NCBI GenBank assembly: GCA_022827195.1
Contig: JAJDTL010000037.1
Span: forward strand, 124,001-188,000
Direction: 5' to 3'
Length of the DNA: 64,000 nucleotides
Source: Caldilineaceae bacterium
GTDB taxonomy: Bacteria > Chloroflexota > Anaerolineae > Caldilineales > Caldilineaceae
In this document: one piece after another, positions 46,309 through 55,000 of the stretch
Layout of the letters: each line of letters starts with the position of its first letter
Position numbering within the stretch: the first letter of the stretch is position 1
Position numbers and translations under genes: made by a program
The notes under the pieces: generated by a model
Seen by the model: the letters and a program-made list of their open reading frames with translations, nothing else
Told to the model about the DNA's origin: nothing
The model's database searches: none

Positions 46309-49152
46309 ATGAGCGGCCGAACGGTCATACTGACGCACGAACACGCTGACTTTGACGCCATTGCGTCCCTGCTAGGCGCGTCCCTGCTCTTTACTGAAGC
46401 GCAGCCTGTGCTCCCTCACAAGATTAAACGGAACGTTGCCGGTTTTCTGTCGCTTTATCTCAATCAGTTTCCCTTCGTAGAGCCGCGGCATTTGCCGCGC
46501 GGTCGTGTTGAGCGGGCAGTTCTGGTCGACACGCGAAGCTACAACGCGGTGAAAGGGATGGACGAGAGCACCGACTTTCTGGTCGTTGACCATCATTCGG
46601 CAGCGCACCCTCTTCCGCCGGGCTGGGCGGTCTGGCAGGAGTCGCTGGGGCCGCACACGACCGGTGCCAACGCCACTCTTTTCGTTGAGCGGCTGATGCA
46701 CCAGAACCGGAGGCTGTCTTCGCTCACCTCCACGCTGCTTGCCCTGGGCATCTATGAGGATACCGGTAGTTTGCTCTATGCGTCGACAACACATCGGGAC
46801 ATTCGCTGCGCCGCCTGGCTCGTGGAGCAGGGAGCGCGGCTGGAGGTGGTTCGCCGCTATCTTCACTATCCTCCGACCTTGGCGCAACAGGAGTTGACCG
46901 CCCAGTTAACGGAGAGTGCCGAGCACTTGACAATAGCGGGTCGAAATATAGTCTTTGCCGTAGCCGAGGCGCACAAATATGAGGATGAGCTGAGCGGGCC
47001 GGCGCAGGTGTTGATGGACCTGTTCGACCCGGACGCCTTATTCCTTATCGTAGACATGGGGCCCCACATTCAGGTTGTCGCCCGTAGCAGCACCGACGCA
47101 GTAGATGTTGGCATGGTTGCCGAGCGTCTCGGCGGCGGCGGACACAGGCGAGCCGCCGCCGCGTTGCTGCAAGGTACAACCCTGGCGGAGGTCAGGCGCC
47201 GGATCGTCGACCTGATTCAAGAAGATGCGAGTCCACCTGCAACCGTATCCCAGATCATGAGTCGCGGCAGGCCACATACGCTAGACGAGGAGATGCCAGT
47301 CGGGGAGGCGATGGATCTGATGAAGCGTTACGGTCATGAAGGCTTCCCTGTCCTGCGAAAGGGAGGCATTGGCCGCGGACAGCTGGCGGGAATCATGACG
47401 CGGCGAGACGCCGACCGCGCGCTAAACCATCGCCTGGGCACGCTACCGGTGCAGAAGATAATGCGCCAGGGGAGCCACGCTATCGGTGCCGACGCGCCCG
47501 TTGGTGAGCTGCATCGGCTGATGGTCGAAAGCGGGTGGGGCCAGATCCCGGTTGTGGACGAAGCGGGCGCGCTGACGGGCATCGTAACACGCACAGATCT
47601 ACTTAAGCTGTGGGGGGAGGAAGGGGAGGCGCAGGCGCAGATTCCAGACGTCAGTCGCGAACTTGAGCAGGCCTTGACCGAGTCGCAGCACAGGCTTCTG
47701 GGAATGGTTGGCGGGACCGCGGCCGAGATGGGATATGCTGTGTACATCGTTGGCGGGTTTGTGAGGGACCTGATTCTGGACCGCGCAAATACTGGCCGAA
47801 AGTCTTCTTCGATCGACATGGACCTGGTGGTGGAAGGCGACGCCATCCTCCTGGCGGAGCAGATACAGGCGAACTGCGGCGGACGCCTCGTCACGCACGG
47901 CCGCTTCGGCACTGCCAAATGGATTCTTGACGAATCGGACTATCCGCTAAGTTGGGGAGACCTGCAGTCGCCAGGCCAGGAAGGTGGTCAGGAGGGTCTA
48001 CCGGCGCATTTCGACTTCGTAACCGCGCGCACAGAGTTCTATACGGAGCCTACCGTACTGCCAACCGTCGAGCAGGGAAGCATAAAGCTGGACCTGCACC
48101 GGAGGGATTTCACGATCAATACCCTGGCCATTGCGCTGACGCCTGACCGGTGGGGTGATCTGTTGGATTTCTACGGGGGCCTGACGGATCTGCGCACTGG
48201 ACAGGTGCGCGTTTTGCACAGTTTGAGTTTTGTTGACGACCCGACGCGCATCTTGCGAGCCGTCAGATACGAACAGCGCTTCGGGTTCAGCATCGAGACT
48301 CGAACTGAGGAGCACTTGCTGGACGCGGTGCCCCTGCTAGAGCGAGTCACGGCGGCGCGCTTTCGACAGGAGTTAGACCGGATCTTCCAGGAAGCAAGAC
48401 CGGAAGAAGCTATATTGCGGTTAGACGAATTGGGCGTGCTCAAGCAGATTCATTCCGACTTGCGGGCAGGCGCGGCATTTGCTCGGAACTGCGCTGCGCT
48501 GCGAACCAGACTGACTGCAATGCATCAGTTCAGCGACCAGATGGAGGCATGTGAGTCCGGTCTCTATTCGGATGAGGGCCGGGAGAAAGTTGAGGCGGCG
48601 GCGACGGCGAGAGTTGCTCGCATGGCAAGCAGCGAATCAGGCTTGGAGGCCCCTATTGAACGGCTCTATTGGGGGGTTCTCATCTACGATCTGCTGCCCT
48701 CGGAGCTTGAAATCGATAGGAGTCCGTCCGACGTAGAGTTGGCATTGAGCGAAAGGTTCAGGTTGCGCGGCGAGACTCGCCAGCTGACGAGACAGCTTCA
48801 GCAGTTGAAGATGAGTTTGCCGCTTCTGGCCGGAAAGAAAACGGTTCCAAGTACGGTTGTACATATCTTGGACCAAGCGCAACCGGCGGCCCGAGTGCTG
48901 CTTTCAATTCTGGAAGTTGACCCGATTTTGCGAGAGCGCTTGCTGTGCTATGCGCAGACATGGCGTCACGTCAGCCCTTCGATGGACGGTAAAGACCTGG
49001 AGAAGCTCGGCTTGAAACCCGGCCCGCTTTACGGAGAGATCCTGCGCAGATTGCGTGCGGCACTGCTTGATGGAGATGTGCAAGCAGGAGCGGCCGAATG
49101 GGAGTTCGCCAAAGGAATCGTGAGTGAGAAGTTGGAAAAGTCGTTCGAATAG
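46309..49152 (+). CDS. DHH phosphoesterase - 2xCBS - tRNA nucleotidyltransferase fusion
   Basis: 947 residues in three modules. Residues 1 to about 310 are a DHH/DHHA1 phosphoesterase: THEHADFDAIAS, VDTRSYN, VVDHHSAAHP and GGGGHRRAAAA. Residues about 315-435 are two CBS domains (VSQIMSRGRPHTLDEEM, VQKIMRQGSHAI) that may bind adenine nucleotides. From about 455 follows a class II CCA-adding/poly(A) polymerase head: YIVGGFVRDLI, DMDLVVEGDA (catalytic DxD), DLHRRDFTINTLAIAL and DDPTRILRAVRYEQRFGF. This architecture is known from A-adding enzymes in several phyla. Substrate specificity, A-adding or CCA-adding, is not decided by sequence. A short Gly/Gln-rich insertion (about residues 550-565) interrupts the head domain. 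Confidence 0.9.
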   Translation: MSGRTVILTHEHADFDAIASLLGASLLFTEAQPVLPHKIKRNVAGFLSLYLNQFPFVEPRHLPRGRVERAVLVDTRSYNAVKGMDESTDFLVVDHHSAAHPLPPGWAVWQESLGPHTTGANATLFVERLMHQNRRLSSLTSTLLALGIYEDTGSLLYASTTHRDIRCAAWLVEQGARLEVVRRYLHYPPTLAQQELTAQLTESAEHLTIAGRNIVFAVAEAHKYEDELSGPAQVLMDLFDPDALFLIVDMGPHIQVVARSSTDAVDVGMVAERLGGGGHRRAAAALLQGTTLAEVRRRIVDLIQEDASPPATVSQIMSRGRPHTLDEEMPVGEAMDLMKRYGHEGFPVLRKGGIGRGQLAGIMTRRDADRALNHRLGTLPVQKIMRQGSHAIGADAPVGELHRLMVESGWGQIPVVDEAGALTGIVTRTDLLKLWGEEGEAQAQIPDVSRELEQALTESQHRLLGMVGGTAAEMGYAVYIVGGFVRDLILDRANTGRKSSSIDMDLVVEGDAILLAEQIQANCGGRLVTHGRFGTAKWILDESDYPLSWGDLQSPGQEGGQEGLPAHFDFVTARTEFYTEPTVLPTVEQGSIKLDLHRRDFTINTLAIALTPDRWGDLLDFYGGLTDLRTGQVRVLHSLSFVDDPTRILRAVRYEQRFGFSIETRTEEHLLDAVPLLERVTAARFRQELDRIFQEARPEEAILRLDELGVLKQIHSDLRAGAAFARNCAALRTRLTAMHQFSDQMEACESGLYSDEGREKVEAAATARVARMASSESGLEAPIERLYWGVLIYDLLPSELEIDRSPSDVELALSERFRLRGETRQLTRQLQQLKMSLPLLAGKKTVPSTVVHILDQAQPAARVLLSILEVDPILRERLLCYAQTWRHVSPSMDGKDLEKLGLKPGPLYGEILRRLRAALLDGDVQAGAAEWEFAKGIVSEKLEKSFE

Positions 49153-49185
49153 ACTCCAGTGCGACGCGCCAAGGGAAGACAATCG

Positions 49186-50352
49186 ATGAGAATTACCGCA
49201 GTCAGACCGATACTCGCTCAGGGAGAGCGCCGCTTATTCGTATTCGTCAAGGTGGAGACCGACCAGGCGGGGCTGGTTGGCTGGGGTGAGGCCACAGTCG
49301 AGGGAAAGCCGCGGGCGGTAGCCGGATGCGTCCAGGACATGGAGCCGATGGTATTGGGGTATGACCCGCTGGAGGTGGAGCATTGCTGGCAGGTACTCTA
49401 CCGCGGCGGCTTCTGGCGACAGGGAATCATCGGCCTGTCGGCCCTTTCCGGAATCGACCAGGCGCTTTGGGACATAAAGGGCAAGGAGGCGGGGAAGCCG
49501 ATCTATGAACTATTGGGCGGCAAGGTGCGGGAGCGGGTGCGAATGTACACGCACTTTGGCGGCAGTACGCCGGAGGAAATGGCCCGGAGCGCGCGGTCCA
49601 AAGCGGATAAAGGCTGGAACGCGATCAAGACGGTGCCTGTTCCGATTACAAACATAGTGGATGGGCCGGCCGTTTTGGACGAGGCCGAGGCCGGCCTGCG
49701 GGCTGTTCGGGAGGCTGTCGGGAACGACGTGGACATCCTGCTGGATATGCACGGGCGGGTAACGCCGCAGATGGCGATTCGCTACGCGCGACGATTTGAA
49801 CCGTATGAGCCGTTCTTCATGGAAGAGCCTGTACAGGCGGAGAACCCGGCGGCAATGGCCCAGGTGGCCAAGGCCACGAACATTCCGATCGCCACCGGCG
49901 AGCGGCTCCTCACGCGATGGGGGTTCCGCGAGATTCTTGAGACCGGTGCGGCCAGCCTGCTGCAGCCGGACGCGTGCCATGCAGGCGGCATAAGTGAAGT
50001 GCGGCGGATCGGCGCGCAGGCCGAAGTCTATTATGCGGGACTTGCGCCCCACAATCCCTATGGCCCTATATCGACCGCGGCCTGTGTTCAGGTAGATTTT
50101 GCGACGCCCAACTTTGTCATTCAGGAGATGGTGGACCCGGATGACATGCCGATTTCGATGACAGAGTTTGTCGAAGAGCCGTTGAAGGTGGTTGACGGCC
50201 ATATCTTGCCGCCGGACAGACCGGGCCTCGGCGTTGAGCTTGATGAAGCCGCCTGCGCCCGCTGTGAACCGGACTTCAGCTCGACGGCTGTTTTGAACTC
50301 TTATCGCTCGTATCTGGCCCGCCACAGCGACGGGGGCGTGGCAGATTCATAG
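49186..50352 (+). CDS. Enolase-superfamily dehydratase, D-galactonate dehydratase-like
   Basis: 388 residues from ATG 49186; a GTG nine codons upstream is less likely. It is of the mandelate racemase/muconate lactonizing fold. RITAVRPIL starts the capping domain, and SALSGIDQALWDIKGKEAGKP and LLGGKVRERVRMY are family blocks. DILLDMHGRVTPQMA gives the Asp metal ligand and the His-Gly-Arg typical of galactonate-type dehydratases. FFMEEPV and ATGERLLTRWGF carry the Glu ligands, and LAPHNPYGPIS the general-base His. It would dehydrate a sugar acid to a 2-keto-3-deoxy acid, the kind of substrate the aldolase at 12929-13693 could cleave. Confidence 0.87.
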   Translation: MRITAVRPILAQGERRLFVFVKVETDQAGLVGWGEATVEGKPRAVAGCVQDMEPMVLGYDPLEVEHCWQVLYRGGFWRQGIIGLSALSGIDQALWDIKGKEAGKPIYELLGGKVRERVRMYTHFGGSTPEEMARSARSKADKGWNAIKTVPVPITNIVDGPAVLDEAEAGLRAVREAVGNDVDILLDMHGRVTPQMAIRYARRFEPYEPFFMEEPVQAENPAAMAQVAKATNIPIATGERLLTRWGFREILETGAASLLQPDACHAGGISEVRRIGAQAEVYYAGLAPHNPYGPISTAACVQVDFATPNFVIQEMVDPDDMPISMTEFVEEPLKVVDGHILPPDRPGLGVELDEAACARCEPDFSSTAVLNSYRSYLARHSDGGVADS

Positions 50353-50412
50353 CGCGATATCGCGCACATTCACAGTTCGCAGTAAGGGAAGGACATAGTA
50401 CGGACCGGACTC

Positions 50413-51687
50413 ATGGCTCCAATTCTCTCGGGCAAACGGATCATTCTGGGCATTAGCGGCGGCATTGCGGCCTATAAGTCGGTAACTCTGGCCAGCCGGT
50501 TTACGCAGGCAAACGCGCTGGTGGATGTGATCATGACCCACTCGGCGGCGAAGTTTGTGGCGCCCGTGACCTTTCAGTCGATCACCCAGCGCAGCGTTGC
50601 GACCGATACGTTTGAGTTTTGGCATGACGCGGGGCGGTTGCGAATCGGTCATGTTGCGCTGGCGCACGCGGCCGATCTGTTCATCATCGCACCGGCCACT
50701 GCGCATACGATTGCCAGACTTGCTTTGGGACTCAGCGATGATTTGTTGAGCATCACCGCTCTCAGCTACAAGGGCCCGATGCTGCTGGCGCCGGCGATGG
50801 AAACGAATATGTGGACACACCCGGCGACGATGCACAATGTGCAGACTTTGCGCGATTGGGGCGTCGATTTCATCGGGCCGGCGGAGGGGCGCCTGGCTTC
50901 GGGTGAAGTTGGAGAGGGGCGGGTGGCGGAACCGGAGGAGATATTTGAAGTCGCCTGCAAGGTAATCGGGCGGGGAGGCCCTCTGGACGGATTGCGAGTC
51001 CTGATCACCGCCGGGGGTACGCGTGAGCCGATCGACCCGGTCCGCTTCATGGGCAACCACTCTACGGGCAAGATGGGGGCTGCGCTGGCGCGCGCGGCGC
51101 GTGATCTGGGGGCAGAGACCGTTCTGGTCCACGCGCCGCTGGCGGTGCATCCTCCCGGGGGGGTAACACTGGTGCCGGTGCATACGGCCCATCAGATGTA
51201 CGGGGCGGTGATGGAAAGGCTGCCCAAGACCGACGTCTTGATTGGTGCGGCTGCGGTGGCGGACTACCGGCCGACGGACAGTGCAGACCGCAAGCTAAAG
51301 AAGTCGCCCAAGCAGCAGATAATCACGCTCGAGAGGACACCGGATATCCTCCAGACGGTCGGCGAGCGGCGGGAGGAGACCAGGCGGCACCCGCGACTGG
51401 TCATCGGTTTTGCTGCGGAGACGAATGACCTAGAAGCCAATGCCGTCGACAAGCTGACGAAGAAGAACCTTGACCTCATCGTCCTCAACGACGTAACGGC
51501 GCCGGACAGCGGGTTTGCCGTGGATACGAATCGGGTGACGCTGTTCGAGCGCGACGGCAGCCGCGAAGCCTGGCCGCTGATGAGCAAGGATGAGGTGGCC
51601 CAGGCGATCATGCAGAGGGTTGTGGCGCGGCTGGGACGGCGCAATTGGAAGAGGCCGCGGCAGCCGTCCCAGGTTGACGAGCCGTAG
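50413..51687 (+). CDS. coaBC: Bifunctional phosphopantothenoylcysteine decarboxylase / phosphopantothenate--cysteine ligase
   Basis: 424 residues catalysing two steps of coenzyme A synthesis. The N-terminal flavoprotein CoaC has ILGISGGIAAYKSVTL, the catalytic His in RIGHVALAHAAD, IAPATAHTIARLALG and the substrate motif PAMETNMW. The C-terminal CoaB ligase has VLITAGGTREPIDPVRFMGN (the residues after it, HSTGKMG, close the motif), IGAAAVADYRP with the lid region KLKKSPKQQ, and LDLIVLNDV. It starts at ATG 50413 and is 60 bases downstream of the dehydratase gene. Confidence 0.95.
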   Translation: MAPILSGKRIILGISGGIAAYKSVTLASRFTQANALVDVIMTHSAAKFVAPVTFQSITQRSVATDTFEFWHDAGRLRIGHVALAHAADLFIIAPATAHTIARLALGLSDDLLSITALSYKGPMLLAPAMETNMWTHPATMHNVQTLRDWGVDFIGPAEGRLASGEVGEGRVAEPEEIFEVACKVIGRGGPLDGLRVLITAGGTREPIDPVRFMGNHSTGKMGAALARAARDLGAETVLVHAPLAVHPPGGVTLVPVHTAHQMYGAVMERLPKTDVLIGAAAVADYRPTDSADRKLKKSPKQQIITLERTPDILQTVGERREETRRHPRLVIGFAAETNDLEANAVDKLTKKNLDLIVLNDVTAPDSGFAVDTNRVTLFERDGSREAWPLMSKDEVAQAIMQRVVARLGRRNWKRPRQPSQVDEP

Positions 51688-52060
51688 GTCCAAGGAAAGC
51701 GGCCTCGATGCGATGCGCCCGCGTTTGCGGCGCTCTGCCGGTCAGGTAGAAGCGGTGCAGCGGCTCTCGCGGCCACCCGCGAACTTCGGACTTTCGGCGT
51801 TGGGAGGAGATTGGACCCCTCCGTTTTCCTCATTGCGGAACTTCGACTTCAGTTCGGCGTACGCTGCAAGTACAGTTTTTACTTCGAGTTGCTGCAAGGT
51901 CGTTGCCTTTGGCACTCGCAGGCCCGCAGGAAGCGGCGGGGCGGACGGAACGGCTTGGACGGGCCGACTTCAGGCAGGAAGCCCGAGGAAACAGTGCCGG
52001 GACGGGCCGCCGATTTCACACTTACGCCGGTCCTGCGGCGCGGCGTGCGACCCGGCTACC
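51688..52060. other. Convergent intergenic region
   Basis: 373 bases between coaBC and the minus-strand alpha-2-macroglobulin gene. I see no gene and no clear terminator hairpin. Confidence 0.4.
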
Positions 52061-55000
52061 TCACTCTTCATCCGCCACGATCACTACCATTTCGGTGCCT
52101 GACCTGCCGAAAGTCTCAGGTGCATACATCTCCTCCGCTTTGGCTGGCGGCGCGACGAAGGTGCCCGGCGTCGTGGCCCTCGCCATATAGCTGTATTCGT
52201 ATACCCCTGCCCAAAGATACGAAGTGAAGGCTTCGGCGCGCTCGTCTCGCAGGTTCTGGTGCTGGTACCAGCTGCCCCACCACCGGCGGTCGCGATTTCG
52301 GTCCGGCTCTTCAGGCGGGTTGGCGGTGACGGCGAGTTCAGGGTTGAGGATCTCCAGACCGGCGGGCAGCGGGTCGGCCAGTGCGACATGGACGCGACGC
52401 GAGGGCGCGGCCATGGTGAGCTTGATGCGGACGCGGGCGCCGGCGCGGATATGCCATACACCGTCATCGTCGCGGCGGACATCGGCGGGGTCGTCGACAG
52501 CTTCATAGACGCGCTCGACGGCAAAGCCGTGGTCTGCTGGCGCGAGGCGGAGGTCCAGGGGGGCGTAGCGCAGGCCCAGCCGATAGTAGAGCCGTCCCTG
52601 GCCTTCTTTCTGCAGGACCAGGGGAAGTTCTTCGTCCGACCGGGTCGCGCCTGTCCGGAGGAGCTGCATAGGCAGGTCAAGATTGACGATTTCGGTTGAG
52701 CGGCCCTCGAATGTATGGCCGCCCGCGAACTGTTCGCCCAGCCAGATGCGGGCGACGAAGTCGGGTGTCATCGACTCGAAGGTATTGAAGTAGCGGTCCA
52801 TGGCCAGCAGCACCCAGACGTTTTCCTGGGTATTGCTCCAGCGGCCGGCGGTGCGATGCCCCAGCAGTCCTCGTACCAGCTTTGAGATCAGATCGCTGTC
52901 GGGCTGATCGACGACGAGGGCTTCGAGCAGGACGGCGTCCGAGCGCCGGATTGAATGGAGCAGCAGGTAGTCGCCGTCGCTGTAGCCGGAGGCGACTGTG
53001 GCTGCGCCGGCGGTCTCGGTCACACGGTTGTTGAGGAAGCGCCTAATCTCATCTACTGTCTCACGCAGGGCCGTTTCGCCGCTCAGCACGAACAGGAGCC
53101 AGCCGATGCTTTCGAGCGACAGATTATCCAGGCCATTTGTGTCGATCAGTCTTCTTGCCTTGGCCGGGTCATGGTCTCCGAGAAGCGTGCGGACATAGAG
53201 TGCGTAGGAGGAAAGCCCGCGCCGGACATCGGCGCCGTACCAATGGGGGAAGTGATCTTCGACGTTGCGCAGGTAGTCCAGCGAGCGACTCAGCACTTCG
53301 CCGGGAACTTGGTAGCCTTTGAGGCGGGCGCGGGCCAGGGCATGGGCGACGTGGATGCTGTGGTAGGGCCAAATTTCGCCGCCGCGCCGCCAGATGGGGA
53401 AGCCGCCGTTGTGGTGCTGCAAGGTCTGCAGCATCTGCAGGTCGCGTTCCATGGTAGTTTCGATCTCTGCGGGAGATGGCAGCCCCTCGGCGTCGAATGC
53501 GGTCAAGACGTCGCGCAGCGCGGCCACGCCGAGGATGCGGGAAGCGATCTGTTCGGTGCACTCGTAGGGGTACTGGACCAGGTAGATGTAGGCGTCGGTC
53601 AGCGCCTGCAGGGCGGTTGAGGAGAAGGTTACTTCGAGGCCGCCGTAGTTCGGGACCGTGTCGGCAGGGGGCCGCAGGGTCTGTAGTATTGTGCCGCTGG
53701 CGTCAATCTCGCCGTAGACGGCGAAGGCCTCGGTTGTTGCAGGCGTGTAGACCGGAAGATCGATTTCGGCTGCGTCGGCAGAGGAGGGCTGATTGGCGTC
53801 GGCTGCTGCGAACTGAAAGCGGGCCGTGCCTGGGCTGGCGGTTGTCGCCGGGAAGCGGACTTCGACGCGGTCGTTGGCGGGCACGGTCAGGGCGTAGCCG
53901 GCCGCTTCTTCTTCATCATTCTCGTCCAGCAGGTCGGCGTTGGCGGCGCGAACCACCACGTGTGCAAGCAGGGGTTCGTCGGTCTGGTTCTGAAGCACGA
54001 CGGGCAGATCGAAGCTGTCGCCGAAGTTGAGGAAGCGGGGCGGGGCGGGCCGCACCATCAGGGGCAGACGCGCGGTCAGATTCGATTCGCCGGTCCCAAA
54101 GTATTTGCCGCCGGCGACGGAGACAACCAACACGCGGTAGCGGGTCAGATTGTCGGGCAATGTTACGGTTACACTGGCCAGGCCGTTTGCGTCGGTACGT
54201 ACTTCAGGCGCAAAGAGGGCCAAGGGATCGAAGTCCAGGCGGAGGCGAATCTGGGCCGTTCCGTCTGCTGACGCGCCCCCGTCGACGGCCATCTCTTCCA
54301 TTTCCATGTCGGCCGCAGCAGCCGGCGCTGCCATTGCAAAGGCCATCGACCTCTGCTGCATTTCGGGTTCCGGGGGTGGTTGGGGGGTACCGGTCGGTGA
54401 AGGTCCGGCGGCCTGGAGCAACTGTGGACTGGCGAGCTGCAGATGGGCCCGATTGTGGTAGTTGCTGACGCCGGGACCGCGTTCGCGGTAGAAGTGGCTT
54501 ACGGGGTCTAGCAGCTGGTAGCCGGTCAGGGCCAAGATTGCTTCGTCGACAACGACTATGGCAAACTCAGCGTCCGCGACGGGTTTGCCGTCTGCGTCGT
54601 GCACGGACACGTCGATGGTGGTCTCCCCGCCCGGCTCCAGCTTGAGCGATCGTGGGGCGGCGGCGACGTGCAGCCTGCGGCTAAGTGGTGGGACTGAGAG
54701 GTTCAGCCGTCCGCTGGCGTAGGCGGGTCGGCGCGGCAAGGCGAGCAGGTCGTTGCCGGCATCGTCTACCCGCAGCGTCGATCCGACAAGGTCCACTTGG
54801 AGATAGACATTCGGGATGTGTGCGTCCCCTATCGGCACGGACAGGGTATGGGTCGGGTCGTCCATTGTGAAGCGTTCGCTGGTCATCATGCCGTCGCGCC
54901 GCAGTGTCAAGAGGCCTTCAGCAGGGAAGAAGGGGGCCTGCACAAGGATCTGGGCGGTATCGCCGGGTGCGTAGGTCTCGCCGTCCGGTATCAGTTGCAG

